A stretch of DNA of 64,000 nucleotides, from positions 1 to 64,000 of the forward strand of contig JACPEH010000010.1 in NCBI GenBank assembly GCA_016183655.1. Reading direction: 5' to 3'. A program made the translations under genes and the position numbers. The notes under the pieces are model-generated. The model was not told the origin of the DNA and made no database searches. It worked only from the letters and a program-made list of their open reading frames with translations. Source of the DNA: Rhodocyclales bacterium (GTDB taxonomy: Bacteria; Pseudomonadota; Gammaproteobacteria; Burkholderiales; Rhodocyclaceae). Numbering within the stretch: position 1 is the stretch's first letter; the number at the start of each line of letters is the position of its first letter. Of the stretch, positions 8,279-18,591 are shown piece after piece.

Positions 8279-8813
8279 TTGTCGCTCGCTGATCCGCGTG
8301 CTCGTCCCTCCCTCGCTCTCGATGTCGCGGGCGGCGCCGGTCGGCGTCGATGTAGCGTGCCAGTTCGTTCAAGGCCTGCTCATAGACGCCGCGCTTGAAC
8401 TCGATGACCACATCAAGAGGCACCCAGTAACTGTTCCAGCGCCAAGCGTCAAATTCCGGATGATCCGAAGCACGCAGCGAAACGTCGCTATCCCGGCCGA
8501 CAAGCCGAAGCAGAAACCAGATCTGCTTCTGCCCCTTGTAGCTGCCGCGCCATTCGCGCTTGATCCATTGCATCGGCACGTCGTAACGCAGCCAATCCCG
8601 GGTCCTACCGAGAATGCGAACATGCTCCGGGCGCAAACCGACTTCCTCGTGCAACTCCCGGTACATGGCCTCTTCCGGGGTTTCCCCCCGCTTGATGCCA
8701 CCCTGCGGAAACTGCCAGGAATGCTCCTTGATGCGCTTGCCCCAGAAAACTTCGTTCTTTGCGTTACAAAGAATAATGCCGACGTTCGGGCGATAGCCTT
8801 CACGATCGAGCAT
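8256..8813 (-). CDS. rppH: RNA pyrophosphohydrolase
   Basis: Nudix hydrolase that removes pyrophosphate from 5'-triphosphate RNA and so triggers decay. The start [17 protein letters not shown] is characteristic of the family and fixes ATG 8813. The Nudix box runs from about residue 38 to 60 with the catalytic RELHEEVG core. The 185-residue length is usual, and the arginine-rich C-terminal tail is typical. It is divergent from proS. Confidence 0.95.
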   Translation of the reverse strand: MLDREGYRPNVGIILCNAKNEVFWGKRIKEHSWQFPQGGIKRGETPEEAMYRELHEEVGLRPEHVRILGRTRDWLRYDVPMQWIKREWRGSYKGQKQIWFLLRLVGRDSDVSLRASDHPEFDAWRWNSYWVPLDVVIEFKRGVYEQALNELARYIDADRRRPRHRERGRDEHADQRATSEGVDGE

Positions 8814-8945
8814 GGTGAATCCTGCAAAAATTGTAAGTTGGGTGAATTTTTCCACAATTCCCGCCCCTTGGAAAGGAAAGCCGGAGCCACCATTACCATT
8901 CCCGCTCTAGTAAAATCGCGCCTTTAAAATCATCGCGAGCACGCC

Positions 8946-10661
8946 ATGCGCACCACGCAGTTTTTTCTTTCCACGCTCAAGGAGGCGCCCTCGGACGCCG
9001 AGATCGTCAGCCACCAGCTCATGCTCCGCGCTGGATTGATCAAGCGCCTGGCTGGCGGCATCTACACCTGGATGCCGGCTGGCCTGCGCATCCTGCGAAA
9101 GGTCGAAAACATCGTGCGCGAAGAAATGAACCGTGCCGGTGCCATCGAGTTGCTGATGCCAGCCGTGGTCCCGGGGGAGCTTTGGGAGGAAACCGGGCGC
9201 TGGGAGAAATACGGCCCCGAGTTGCTGCGCTTCAAGGATCGCCATCAACGCGACTTCGTCATCGGACCGACGCACGAAGAAGTCATCACCGACGTCGTGC
9301 GCAAGGACGTGAAGAGCTACCGCCAGTTGCCGCTGCATCTCTATCAGGTGCAGAGCAAATTTCGCGACGAAATCCGTCCGCGCTTCGGCGTCATGCGCGG
9401 CCGCGAATTCCTGATGAAGGATGGCTACTCGTTCCACACGTCGTTCGAGGACCTGCAGCGCGAATACCGCAACATGCACGAGACCTATAGCCGCATCTTC
9501 ACGCGGCTGGGCCTGAAGTTCCGCGCCGTCGCCGCCGATACCGGCTCGATCGGGGGCACCGGCTCGCACGAATTTCATGTTCTGGCTGACTCCGGCGAGG
9601 ATGCAATTGCCTTCTGCCCGAACTCGGATTACGCCGCCAACGTAGAACTGGCCGAGGCACTGGCCCCAAACACGCCGCGCGATGCCGCCGGGGCAGCGAT
9701 GGAGAAGGTAGCGACCCCGGGCCGCATCCGCTGCGACGATGTCGCCGACTTCCTCAAGCTGCCACTGCAGAAGACGGTCAAGGCCATCGCCGTGATGCAC
9801 GACGACGAGTTCGTGCTGCTGCTGGTACGCGGCGACCACAACCTCAACGAGATCAAGGTCGGCAAGCTGCCCGGTCTCGACCCCTTCCGTTTTGCAACCG
9901 ACTCTGAAGTCGAACGCTTCCTCGGCTGCAAGCCGGGCTACATCGGTCCGATTGGCGTCGATACCGGCAAGGTACGCATCATCGCCGACCGCACTGTCGC
10001 AGCGATGGACAATTTCGTCTGCGGCGCCAATGCCGAGGACTTCCACCTGATCAACGCCAACTGGGGGCGAGACCTGCCCGAGCCGTCGCTCGTCGCCGAC
10101 ATCCGCAACGTCGTCGCCGGCGACCCGTCACCGGATGGCAAAGGTACGCTCGACCTCTGCCGGGGCATCGAGGTCGGGCATATCTTCCAGCTACGCACCA
10201 AGTACTCCGAAGCAATGAAGTGCACCTTCCTTGATGAGCATGGCAAGGAACAGGTGATGGAGATGGGCTGCTACGGCATCGGCGTCAGCCGCATCGTCGG
10301 CGCCGCCATCGAGCAGGGCCACGACGAGCGCGGCATCGTCTTCCCGCCGGCGATTGCCCCGTTCGAAGTGTGCATCGTTCCCATGGGCTACGCCAAGAGC
10401 GAAGCAGTGAAGGCCGCCGCCGACAAGCTCTACGGCGAATTGCGCGCGGCCGGCATCGATGTCGTTCTCGACGATCGCAACGAACGCCCGGGGGTGATGT
10501 TTGCCGACATGGAGTTGATCGGCGTGCCGCATCGTGTCGTCGTCGGCGAACGCGGCCTCAACGAGGGCAAACTGGAATACAAGGGCCGCACTGACGCTGA
10601 AGCACAGATGGTCGCCATCGACAAGATGACCGCCTTCGTCAGGGAGAAGTTGTGCGCCTGA
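8946..10661 (+). CDS. proS: prolyl-tRNA synthetase
   Basis: Class II synthetase, 571 residues, bacterial architecture: catalytic domain at both ends with an inserted YbaK-like editing domain (about residues 225-390) that clears Ala-tRNA-Pro, and a C-terminal anticodon-binding domain. It starts [19 protein letters not shown], with motif 2 ([20 protein letters not shown]) and motif 3 (GCYGIGVSR) visible. Intact. It overlaps the following lytic transglycosylase gene by 10 bp. Confidence 0.97.
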   Translation: MRTTQFFLSTLKEAPSDAEIVSHQLMLRAGLIKRLAGGIYTWMPAGLRILRKVENIVREEMNRAGAIELLMPAVVPGELWEETGRWEKYGPELLRFKDRHQRDFVIGPTHEEVITDVVRKDVKSYRQLPLHLYQVQSKFRDEIRPRFGVMRGREFLMKDGYSFHTSFEDLQREYRNMHETYSRIFTRLGLKFRAVAADTGSIGGTGSHEFHVLADSGEDAIAFCPNSDYAANVELAEALAPNTPRDAAGAAMEKVATPGRIRCDDVADFLKLPLQKTVKAIAVMHDDEFVLLLVRGDHNLNEIKVGKLPGLDPFRFATDSEVERFLGCKPGYIGPIGVDTGKVRIIADRTVAAMDNFVCGANAEDFHLINANWGRDLPEPSLVADIRNVVAGDPSPDGKGTLDLCRGIEVGHIFQLRTKYSEAMKCTFLDEHGKEQVMEMGCYGIGVSRIVGAAIEQGHDERGIVFPPAIAPFEVCIVPMGYAKSEAVKAAADKLYGELRAAGIDVVLDDRNERPGVMFADMELIGVPHRVVVGERGLNEGKLEYKGRTDAEAQMVAIDKMTAFVREKLCA

Positions 10662-11260
10662 GCGGTGCACTGTTTCTCCTGCTGCTGACGCTCACCTCCT
10701 CGCCGGCGAGTGCCGGTGCCCAGAAATACGAGCCGCTTTCTGCCAGCGTCCAGGCGTCGTTGCAGAAAGCGGTTTCCGACAAGCGGCCACCAACCTCGTC
10801 CTTCAAGAGCCCGATCGAAGCGGCGGACTGGCTGGAAGCGATGTCGGGACGGCTGGCCAAACGCCTGCCGAATCAGGAATACCGGCTTGAACTGCTGCGC
10901 GCGGTGCACTACGAAGCGACTCGCGCCGGTCTGGACCCCCAGTTGGTGCTTGGCCTGATGCAGGTGGAAAGCGGCTTCCGGAAATATGCGGTATCGAGCG
11001 CCGGGGCGCGCGGCTACATGCAGGTGATGCCCTTCTGGGTAAAGCTGATCGGACGCCCGGACGACAACCTGTTCCATCTGCGGACGAATCTCCGCTACGG
11101 CTGCACCATCCTCCGCCACTACCTGGACATCGAGAAAGGCGACCTCTACCGGGCACTGGGCCGCTACAACGGCAGCCTCGGTCGGCCGGAATACCCGAAC
11201 ATGGTGCGCGCCGCCTGGCACAATCAGTGGAGCCCCCCGCCCGCCCGCCGCCAGCAGTAG
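10652..11260 (+). CDS. lytic transglycosylase (SLT domain)
   Basis: 202-residue exported murein lyase that cleaves the glycan strand to 1,6-anhydro ends. Signal peptide at residues 1-22 ([13 protein letters not shown]). The SLT domain has the catalytic glutamate E106 in MQVESGF, followed by the [10 protein letters not shown] signature and the RYNGS motif. The start is GTG 10652, inside the end of proS, so the gene is probably translationally coupled to it, an arrangement frequent in betaproteobacteria. Confidence 0.9.
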   Translation: MRLSGALFLLLLTLTSSPASAGAQKYEPLSASVQASLQKAVSDKRPPTSSFKSPIEAADWLEAMSGRLAKRLPNQEYRLELLRAVHYEATRAGLDPQLVLGLMQVESGFRKYAVSSAGARGYMQVMPFWVKLIGRPDDNLFHLRTNLRYGCTILRHYLDIEKGDLYRALGRYNGSLGRPEYPNMVRAAWHNQWSPPPARRQQ

Positions 11261-11292
11261 CGGAGGCGCGGCGCAGGACTGCGCACGATCGA

Positions 11293-12660
11293 TCAGCGCA
11301 TCATGCCGCCGGGCATCAAGCCCTTCATGCCACGCATCAGCTTGGCCATGCCGCCCTTGGAGAACTGTTTCATCATCTTCTGCGTCTGCTCGAACTGATT
11401 GAGCAGACGATTCACGTCCTGCACCTGGACCCCGGCGCCGGTGGCGATGCGACGCTTGCGGCTGGCCTTGATCAGTTCCGGCTTGGCACGCTCGGTCGGC
11501 GTCATCGAATTGATGATGCCCTCAATCCGCCGCACCATCTTGTCCTCGGAGCCGGACGGCAGCTGGCCGGCGGCCTGGGCAAACTGCGCCGGCAGCTTGT
11601 CCATCAGCGACGACATGCCGCCCATCTTGCGCAGCTGGCCGATCTGCTCCTTGAAATCGTTAAGATCGAAGCCCTTGCCGGACTTGAGCTTTTTCGCGAA
11701 TTCGAGCGCCTTTTCCTCGTCGACACCTTTGCGCGCCTCTTCGATCAGCGACAGTACGTCGCCCATACCGAGGATGCGCGAGGCCATCCGCTCGGGATGG
11801 AAGGGTTCCAGGCCGGACAGCTTCTCGCCGACACCGGCGAACTTGAGCGGCTTGCCGGTGACATGGCGAACCGACAGGGCCGCCCCACCACGAGCATCGC
11901 CGTCAAGTTTGGTGAGGATCACGCCGGTCAGCGGCAGCGCGTCATTGAACGCCTTCGCCGTATTCACCGCGTCCTGACCGAGCATCGCGTCAACAACGAA
12001 CAGCGTCTCGATCGGGTTGATCGCCGCATGCAGCTCGGTGATCTCCTTCATCATCGCTTCATCGATCGCCAGCCGGCCGGCCGTATCGATGAGAAGGATG
12101 TCGTGGTAGTGGCGCTTCGCCCAGTCAATCGCGGCACGTGCGATATCGACCGGCTTGTCGCTGGTCGTCGACGGGAAAAAATCCGCTCCGGCCTGCCCGG
12201 CCACGGCCTTCAGCTGTTCGATGGCCGCCGGGCGGTACACGTCGCAACTGACGACAAGGACTTTTTTCTTCTGGGTATCCTTGAGGAATTTTGCCAGCTT
12301 GCCGACCGTCGTCGTCTTGCCTGCCCCCTGCAAGCCAGCCATCAGGATAATCGCCGGCGGCTGTGTCGCCAGATTGAGGCCGACATTGGCTTCGCCCATG
12401 ATGCGGGCCATCTCGCGATGGACCACGCCGACCAATGCCTGCCCCGGCGTCAGCGAAGCAAGCACTTCCTCGCCAACCGCCTTTTCCTTGACCGCCGCGA
12501 TGAAGTCCTTGACCACCGGCAACGCGACGTCGGCCTCCAGCAAGGCCAGGCGCACCTCGCGCAAGGCGTCGGAAATATTCGATTCCGTCAGGCGCGCTTC
12601 GCCCTTGAGGGTTTTCATGACGCGCGCAAGGCGCTGTGTCAGGTTGTCGAGCATCTGCAA
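11293..12660 (-). CDS. ffh: signal recognition particle protein (Ffh)
   Basis: GTPase of the SRP that binds signal sequences and 4.5S RNA and delivers ribosomes to FtsY. The 455-residue protein has an N domain, a G domain with P-loop GLQGAGKT at 109-116, G3 LLIDTAGR and the SRP motif ALPLTGVILTKLDGDARGG region, and a methionine-rich M domain ending MKGLMPGGMMR. Start may be the first or third codon (MQM). Divergent from the YpjD-like gene, the common arrangement. Confidence 0.97.
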   Translation of the reverse strand: MQMLDNLTQRLARVMKTLKGEARLTESNISDALREVRLALLEADVALPVVKDFIAAVKEKAVGEEVLASLTPGQALVGVVHREMARIMGEANVGLNLATQPPAIILMAGLQGAGKTTTVGKLAKFLKDTQKKKVLVVSCDVYRPAAIEQLKAVAGQAGADFFPSTTSDKPVDIARAAIDWAKRHYHDILLIDTAGRLAIDEAMMKEITELHAAINPIETLFVVDAMLGQDAVNTAKAFNDALPLTGVILTKLDGDARGGAALSVRHVTGKPLKFAGVGEKLSGLEPFHPERMASRILGMGDVLSLIEEARKGVDEEKALEFAKKLKSGKGFDLNDFKEQIGQLRKMGGMSSLMDKLPAQFAQAAGQLPSGSEDKMVRRIEGIINSMTPTERAKPELIKASRKRRIATGAGVQVQDVNRLLNQFEQTQKMMKQFSKGGMAKLMRGMKGLMPGGMMR

Positions 12661-12681
12661 TCCCGCTTGGTGTAAACTTCG

Positions 12682-13524
12682 ATGATGTCCGGCATTCTAC
12701 TGCACCTTCTGCCCAACATCCTGGCTGCCGTCCTCTATGCGCTGCTCGGCTTTCACTTCTGGCGCACCCGCTGGAAGGAAAGCGACAAGCCCTTGGCCGC
12801 GCAGCCGATGCAGGATTGGGAGCGCGCAGCCATTGGCGGCGCCCTGCTACTCCACGGTTTCGGCCTCTACGGCGGACTATTCGGCACCGAGGTGATGCAT
12901 TTCTCGTTCAGCTTGGCGCTGTCGCTGATGCTCTGGCTGGCGGTGTTCATCTACTGGCTGGAAAGTTTCCGCTCGCGCATGGACGGCCTGCAACCGATGG
13001 TCCTGCCGCTGGCCGCCGCCTGCACCGCCCTGCCGGTCGTCTTCCAGAACGCACATGCGCTGACGCACGCGGGAACCTGGGGCTTCCGGCTACATTTCAT
13101 CGCAGCCATGCTTGCCTACAGCCTGTTTACGCTATCGGCCCTGCACGCCGTTTTCATGGGCTATACCGAGCGCAAACTGCATCAGCGGGCGCTGACCAAA
13201 AGCCTGTCCAGCCTGCCGCCGCTGCTGACCATGGAAGCACTGCTTTTCCGGATGATCGCGGTCGGCTTTTTCCTGCTGACAATAGCACTGATCAGCGGCT
13301 CGCTGTTCTCCGAGGAGCTGTTCGGCAAAGCGCTGACGCTGGACCATAAAACCCTGTTCGCCTTCGTCTCCTGGGGTATTTTTGCCGCCTTGCTGACCGG
13401 CCGACACATCCGCGGCTGGCGAGGAAAAACAGCGCTGCGCTGGACGATGGCCGGCTTCATGGTCTTGCTGCTGGCGTACATCGGCAGCCGCTTCGTCCTA
13501 GAAGTGGTACTTGGCCGCGCCTGA
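12682..13524 (+). CDS. inner membrane protein YpjD-like, cytochrome c assembly (CcsA/CcmC) family
   Basis: 280-residue polytopic membrane protein, about eight hydrophobic helices, of the CcsA/CcmC-related family. The tryptophan-rich segment HAGTWGFRLHFIAAMLAYS and the C-terminal HKTLFAFVSWGIFAALLTGR match this family's heme-handling region. Members next to ffh are usually called YpjD or CorB-like; the actual activity is not settled. Both ATG 12682 and the next codon are possible starts. Confidence 0.82.
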   Translation: MMSGILLHLLPNILAAVLYALLGFHFWRTRWKESDKPLAAQPMQDWERAAIGGALLLHGFGLYGGLFGTEVMHFSFSLALSLMLWLAVFIYWLESFRSRMDGLQPMVLPLAAACTALPVVFQNAHALTHAGTWGFRLHFIAAMLAYSLFTLSALHAVFMGYTERKLHQRALTKSLSSLPPLLTMEALLFRMIAVGFFLLTIALISGSLFSEELFGKALTLDHKTLFAFVSWGIFAALLTGRHIRGWRGKTALRWTMAGFMVLLLAYIGSRFVLEVVLGRA

Positions 13525-13736
13525 TCCAAGATATTCGACATTGCGCGGAGGATTTTTCCCCGCGCGCCGCACGAAATATTCCGATTTTTGGCAGACAGCC
13601 GCCGCCAACGGCTGCCGCGACCACTCCAGGCCAAGCCGCTTTCCGGCCGCAAGCCCGCTTCTTTACAAAGAAAGCGCCGCGTAGCATCATCGCCGTGATT
13701 GCTTCGGCATACACAATTATCTGAATTTCCGAGCTC

Positions 13737-15452
13737 ATGGCAGCCAACCCGCAACAAGCGCCACTCAGCGGCCTCGCCCGCGCCCTCGTGCAAGCTGGAC
13801 GCCTCAAGGAAAGCGAGGCGGAGGCGATGCTCACCCAAGCGGCGGCAAGCGGGAATTCGTTCATCGAACAGATCGTAAACTCGAAAAAGATGTCGGCACT
13901 GGAAGTTGCCAGCTTCGCCGCCGAAACCTTCGGATACCCCCTTTTCGACTTGGCCGCGTTCGACGACGCGCATATTCCGGCCAATGCGATCGACCGCAAG
14001 CTGATCGGCTCGCACCGAGTCATCCCGATGCACAAGCGGGGCAACCGGCTGACCATCGCCACCGCCGACCCGACCAACCTGCGGGCACTCGACGAAATCC
14101 GCTTCCAGACGAGCCTGATCGTCGACCCCGTCGTGGTCGAGGAGCCGAAACTCCTGCCCTTGGTCAAGAAGCTTTCCGAATCGGCGGAAGACACGCTGAA
14201 GAGCATCGCCAGCGAAGACATCAACCTCGAATTCACCGACGAGGATGCCCAGGCCAGTGCCGAAGAAGCGGCCTCGGTCGAGGTCGACGACGCCCCGGTC
14301 GTCAAGTTCATCCAGAAGATGCTGCTTGACGCGATCAACGACGGCGCCTCGGACATCCATTTCGAGCCTTACGAAAAATTCTACCGAATCCGTTTCCGGA
14401 TCGACGGCACGCTACGAGAAATCGCGACGCCGCCGTTGGTGATCAAGGACAAGATCGCGTCGCGGATCAAGGTTATTTCGCGGCTGAACATCGCCGAAAA
14501 ACGGGTGCCGCAGGATGGCCGGATGAAGCTGGTCCTGTCGAAAAACCGCGCCATCGACTTCCGCGTCAGCACCCTGCCGACCCTGCACGGCGAAAAGATC
14601 GTGCTGCGCATCCTCGACCCAGCCAGCGCCACGCTGGGCATCGACGCCCTCGGCTACGACCCGGACCAGAAGGAGCACTTGCTCAACGCCATCAACCGCC
14701 CCTACGGCATGGTACTGGTCACCGGGCCGACCGGTTCCGGCAAGACGGTGTCGCTCTATACCTGCCTCAACATCCTGAACCAGCCCGGGATCAACATTTC
14801 GACCGCGGAAGACCCGGCCGAAATCCCGCTTGCAGGCGTGAACCAGGTCAACGTCGACGACCGGGCCGGGCTGACCTTCGCTGCTGCACTCAAGTCCTTC
14901 CTGCGCCAGGATCCGGACATCATCATGGTCGGCGAAATCCGCGACCTCGAAACGGCGGAAATCGCCGTCAAGGCGGCGCAGACCGGTCACATGGTGCTGT
15001 CTACGCTGCACACCAATGACGCGCCGCAGACCCTGACGCGCCTGATGAACATGGGCGTGCCGCTGTTCAACATCGCTTCCAGCGTGCTGCTGATCACCGC
15101 ACAGCGCCTTGCCCGGCGCCTGTGCACCTGCAAGGTACCGCACGACGCCCCGACGGAAGCATTGCTCAATGCCGGCTTTACCGAAGCTGACCTCGACGGC
15201 AGCTGGACGCTCTACGGCCCGGGCAGCTGCGAGCGCTGCAAAGGGGCCGGCTACAAGGGGCGGGTCGGCATCTATCAGGTCATGCCGGTCACCGAAGAAA
15301 TCCAGCGCATCATCCTGGCCGGCGGCACCGCACTCGACATCGCGGCACAAGCAGCCCGTGAAGGAGTCAAGGACCTCCGCCGCTCGGGCCTGATCAAGGC
15401 GATGCAGGGGGTGACTTCGCTGGAAGAAGTGCTGAGCACGACCAACGCATAA
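13737..15452 (+). CDS. pilB: type IV pilus assembly ATPase PilB
   Basis: Hexameric cytoplasmic motor that drives type IVa pilus extension. The 571-residue protein has an N-terminal MshEN-type domain (about 1-150), Walker A GPTGSGKT at 330-337, the Asp box, Walker B near QDPDIIMVGEIRD, the His box, and a tetracysteine zinc motif (CTCKVP and CERCKG). First gene of pilB-pilC-pilD. About 210 bp precede it; I see no clear sigma-54 or sigma-70 promoter there, only a short GC-rich hairpin near 13541-13565. Confidence 0.96.
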   Translation: MAANPQQAPLSGLARALVQAGRLKESEAEAMLTQAAASGNSFIEQIVNSKKMSALEVASFAAETFGYPLFDLAAFDDAHIPANAIDRKLIGSHRVIPMHKRGNRLTIATADPTNLRALDEIRFQTSLIVDPVVVEEPKLLPLVKKLSESAEDTLKSIASEDINLEFTDEDAQASAEEAASVEVDDAPVVKFIQKMLLDAINDGASDIHFEPYEKFYRIRFRIDGTLREIATPPLVIKDKIASRIKVISRLNIAEKRVPQDGRMKLVLSKNRAIDFRVSTLPTLHGEKIVLRILDPASATLGIDALGYDPDQKEHLLNAINRPYGMVLVTGPTGSGKTVSLYTCLNILNQPGINISTAEDPAEIPLAGVNQVNVDDRAGLTFAAALKSFLRQDPDIIMVGEIRDLETAEIAVKAAQTGHMVLSTLHTNDAPQTLTRLMNMGVPLFNIASSVLLITAQRLARRLCTCKVPHDAPTEALLNAGFTEADLDGSWTLYGPGSCERCKGAGYKGRVGIYQVMPVTEEIQRIILAGGTALDIAAQAAREGVKDLRRSGLIKAMQGVTSLEEVLSTTNA

Positions 15453-15479
15453 CAAGACAATCCAACCGAAGGGGACGCA

Positions 15480-16712
15480 ATGGCCACCGCCAAGCCCGTA
15501 AAAAAGCCCGCAGGAGCGAAGGAATTCACCTTCCTCTGGGAAGGCAAGAGCAAGGACGGCAAGGACGTCAGGGGAGAGCTGCGCGCCACCAGCGAATCGG
15601 TGGCACAGGCCACACTCCGCCGACAGGGCGTTCGCATCACGAAGATCAACAAGCAGCGCTTCAAAACCGGCGGCAAGATCACCGACAAGGACATCACGCT
15701 GTTCACGCGCCAGCTGGCAACAATGATGAAGGCTGGCGTCCCGCTTCTCCAGGCGTTCGATATCGTCGGGCGCGGCCACTCCAACCCCTCCGTCGGCAAG
15801 CTGCTGCTCGACATCAAGGCCGACGTCGAAACCGGCTCGTCGCTGTCGCAGGCCTTCCGCAAGTATCCGCTCTATTTCGATGCCCTTTTCTGCAACCTGG
15901 TCGCCGCCGGCGAGCAGGCGGGCATTCTGGAGACACTGCTTGATCGCCTGGCCACCTACAAGGAGAAGATGCAGGCGCTGAAGGCCAAGATCAAGTCGGC
16001 GCTCTTCTACCCGATGGCAATCCTGATCATGGCCTTCGTCATCACCGCGGTGATCATGATCTTCGTGATTCCCGCATTCAAGGAAGTGTTCAAGAGCTTC
16101 GGCGCCGACCTGCCGGCGCCGACGGTCATGGTCATCGCCATGTCCGACTATTTCGTCGAGTACTGGTGGGCCATCTTCGGCTCGATCGGCGGCGGCATTT
16201 ACGGATTTTTGCAGGCGTACAAACGATCGGAGGCCATGCACATTGCTTTTGATCGTTACTCTCTCCGGGTTCCGGTATTTGGGGATGTAATACGAAAAGC
16301 AACGGTCGCCCGCTGGACAAGGACACTGGCGACGATGTTTGCAGCCGGCGTACCCTTGGTTGAAGCGCTCGACTCGGTGGGCGGCGCGGCCGGGAACTAC
16401 ATCTACAAAATGGCCACCCGGCAGATTCAGAGCGAAGTCAGCACCGGCACGAACCTGACCACGGCGATGCAGAACAGCAAGCTTTTCGACAATATGGTTC
16501 TGCAAATGGTCGCGATCGGCGAAGAGTCCGGGGCACTTGATGGCATGCTGGAGAAAGTTGCAGGATTTCTCGAAGCCGAGGTCGATGACGCAGTCGAGGC
16601 ACTCTCCAGCCTGATGGAACCGATGATCATGGCGATTCTCGGCGTCCTGATCGGCGGCCTCGTGATCGCCATGTACCTGCCGATCTTCAAGCTGGGTTCC
16701 GTCGTCGGATGA
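15480..16712 (+). CDS. pilC: type IV pilus platform protein PilC
   Basis: 410-residue inner-membrane platform of the type IVa pilus, GspF family. Two cytoplasmic T2SSF domains (about residues 70-200 and 275-400), transmembrane helices near 175-195, 220-240 and 380-400, and the conserved GEQAGIL and GEESGAL motifs. The N-terminus is lysine-rich. It starts 27 bp after pilB and overlaps pilD by 4 bp. Confidence 0.96.
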   Translation: MATAKPVKKPAGAKEFTFLWEGKSKDGKDVRGELRATSESVAQATLRRQGVRITKINKQRFKTGGKITDKDITLFTRQLATMMKAGVPLLQAFDIVGRGHSNPSVGKLLLDIKADVETGSSLSQAFRKYPLYFDALFCNLVAAGEQAGILETLLDRLATYKEKMQALKAKIKSALFYPMAILIMAFVITAVIMIFVIPAFKEVFKSFGADLPAPTVMVIAMSDYFVEYWWAIFGSIGGGIYGFLQAYKRSEAMHIAFDRYSLRVPVFGDVIRKATVARWTRTLATMFAAGVPLVEALDSVGGAAGNYIYKMATRQIQSEVSTGTNLTTAMQNSKLFDNMVLQMVAIGEESGALDGMLEKVAGFLEAEVDDAVEALSSLMEPMIMAILGVLIGGLVIAMYLPIFKLGSVVG

Positions 16713-17560
16713 TCGCACTGTTCGCCGACCCCGCCGCTTTTGCGGCGGCGGCGGGGTTACTCGGGCTGGTCGTCGGCAGCTTTCTCAACGTCGTCATCCA
16801 TCGCCTGCCGCAGATGATGGAACGGGACTGGCAGAGCCAGTGCGCCGAACTGCGCGGCGAGGAGCTGCCGCCCGCGGCGCCGCTGACGCTGTCGAAGCCG
16901 CGCTCCCGCTGCCCGCATTGCGGCCACCAGATCACCGCGCTCGAGAACATCCCGCTGCTGAGCTGGTTGTTTCTACGCGGCAAGTGCTCGGCCTGCGGCG
17001 CCGCCATTTCCATTCGCTACCCGCTGGTGGAGGCCGTCACCGGCCTGCTCACGGCGTTCGCCGCCTGGCATTTCGGCTTCGGCTGGGCGGCGGCCGGCGC
17101 CATCGCCTTCATCTGGGCGATGATCGCGCTGACCGGCATCGACTTCGACACCCAGCTGCTGCCCGACAGCATCACGCTGCCGCTGCTCTGGCTGGGGCTG
17201 GCGTTCAACCTGTTCGGCACCTACACCTCGCTGTCCTCGGCGGTGATCGGTGCGATGGCCGGCTACCTGTCGCTGTGGTCGGTCTACTGGGGCTTCAAGC
17301 TGGCGACGGGCAAGGAAGGCATGGGCTTCGGCGACTTCAAGCTGCTCGCGGCGATCGGCGCCTGGCTCGGCTGGCAGGTGCTGCCGATGACCATCCTGCT
17401 CTCCTCGCTGGTCGGGGCCATCGTCGGTATCGTGCTGATCGTCGCCGCCCGCCACGGGCGCAACGTCCCCATCCCGTTCGGCCCCTACCTAGCGGCGGCG
17501 GGACTGCTGGCGCTGTTCTGGGGCAAGCCGCTGACGCAGACCTATCTCGGGCTGTTCTGA
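16709..17560 (+). CDS. pilD: prepilin leader peptidase / N-methyltransferase
   Basis: 283-residue bifunctional membrane aspartyl protease that cuts prepilin leaders after glycine and methylates the new N-terminus. The N-terminal zinc domain has paired CxxC motifs (CPHCG and CSACG), and the two catalytic aspartates are in GIDFDTQLLPD and GFGDFKLLAA. It should process both the PilB-system pilins and the MSHA prepilins encoded at 49.4-53 kb, since no second prepilin peptidase is seen here. It overlaps pilC by 4 bp. Confidence 0.96.
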   Translation: MIALFADPAAFAAAAGLLGLVVGSFLNVVIHRLPQMMERDWQSQCAELRGEELPPAAPLTLSKPRSRCPHCGHQITALENIPLLSWLFLRGKCSACGAAISIRYPLVEAVTGLLTAFAAWHFGFGWAAAGAIAFIWAMIALTGIDFDTQLLPDSITLPLLWLGLAFNLFGTYTSLSSAVIGAMAGYLSLWSVYWGFKLATGKEGMGFGDFKLLAAIGAWLGWQVLPMTILLSSLVGAIVGIVLIVAARHGRNVPIPFGPYLAAAGLLALFWGKPLTQTYLGLF

Positions 17561-17672
17561 CCCGCAGCCGCTAGGCGGTTGAAAAATACCGCCTTTTCCC
17601 CCATATCGAGGCTGTCCCGAGCCGATTGCACGGCCCCGGCTCAGGTATAATTCGTCGTTTTGGAGGATTCCC

Positions 17673-17939
17673 ATGCCCATTTACGAATATCGCTGCGGAT
17701 CCTGCGGTTTCCAGAAGGATCATCTGCAGAAGCTGTCCGACCCGGTCCTCACCACCTGCCCGGAGTGCGGCACCGAAAGCTATAGCAAGCAACTGTCCGC
17801 CGCCGGCTTCCAGCTCAAGGGCAGCGGCTGGTACGCCACCGACTTCAAGGGAAGCAGCAGCAAACCGGAAAGCAAGCCGGCCGACAATCCGCCCCCGTGC
17901 CAGGGTGGCAGCGGAGGCTGCGCGTGCGCGGGCAGCTGA
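17673..17939 (+). CDS. FmdB family zinc ribbon protein
   Basis: 88-residue protein with an N-terminal zinc ribbon: [12 protein letters not shown] followed by CPECG about 25 residues later. The C-terminal tail is low complexity and ends with clustered cysteines (GGCACAGS). These proteins were named as putative regulators, but their function is not established. It overlaps the DUF502 gene by 16 bp and sits in the recurring FmdB-DUF502-aspS order. Confidence 0.88.
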   Translation: MPIYEYRCGSCGFQKDHLQKLSDPVLTTCPECGTESYSKQLSAAGFQLKGSGWYATDFKGSSSKPESKPADNPPPCQGGSGGCACAGS

Positions 17940-18553
17940 TTCGTCGCTACTTCGTTACCGGATTGCTGATCTGGGTCCCCCTGGCGATCACCGCCTGGGT
18001 GCTGTCGCTCATCGTCGGCACGATGGACCAGTCGCTGCGCCTGCTGCCGGCGGCATTCCACCCCAAGAACTCGCTGGGGCTCGACCTGCCGGGAACCGGC
18101 GCCATCCTGACGCTGCTGATCATCTTCCTGACCGGCGTCCTCGCCGCGAACTTCATCGGCCAGCGCCTGGTCGTCTGGTGGGAGCGCCTGCTGGCGCGGA
18201 TTCCGGTCGTCAATTCGATCTACCACAGCGTCAAGCAGGTCTCCGACACGCTCTTTTCGTCGTCGGGCAACGCCTTCCGCCAGGCCTTGCTGGTGCAATA
18301 CCCGCGCGAAGGCTCGTGGACCATCGCTTTCCTCACCGGCCAGCCCGGCGGCGACGTGGTCAACCATCTCGGCGACGATCACGTCAGCGTCTATGTCCCG
18401 ACCACGCCGAACCCCACCTCAGGCTTTTTCCTGATGCTGCCGAAGAAGGACGTGATCGAGCTCGACATGAGCGTCGACGAGGCGCTCAAGTACATCATCT
18501 CGATGGGCGTCGTCGCGCCGCCGGCCAGGCCGCGCACCGCCACCAACGCCTGA
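17924..18553 (+). CDS. DUF502 family membrane protein
   Basis: 209-residue protein with two N-terminal transmembrane helices (about residues 8-30 and 55-80) and a soluble domain; the family is widespread and uncharacterised. GTG 17924 is chosen because GGAG lies 7 bases upstream and the protein then starts [20 protein letters not shown], typical of the family. It precedes aspS by 38 bp, probably in one operon. Confidence 0.87.
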   Translation: MRGQLIRRYFVTGLLIWVPLAITAWVLSLIVGTMDQSLRLLPAAFHPKNSLGLDLPGTGAILTLLIIFLTGVLAANFIGQRLVVWWERLLARIPVVNSIYHSVKQVSDTLFSSSGNAFRQALLVQYPREGSWTIAFLTGQPGGDVVNHLGDDHVSVYVPTTPNPTSGFFLMLPKKDVIELDMSVDEALKYIISMGVVAPPARPRTATNA

Positions 18554-18591
18554 TCCAGAACACCCTGAACATACTGCCAACCGGAATCACC

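Noticed and set aside
14412-16718. 768-codon open frame on the minus strand
   Set aside because: Lies entirely antisense to pilB and pilC, which are clear; the translation is low-complexity R/D/V/H-rich typical of high-GC shadow frames.
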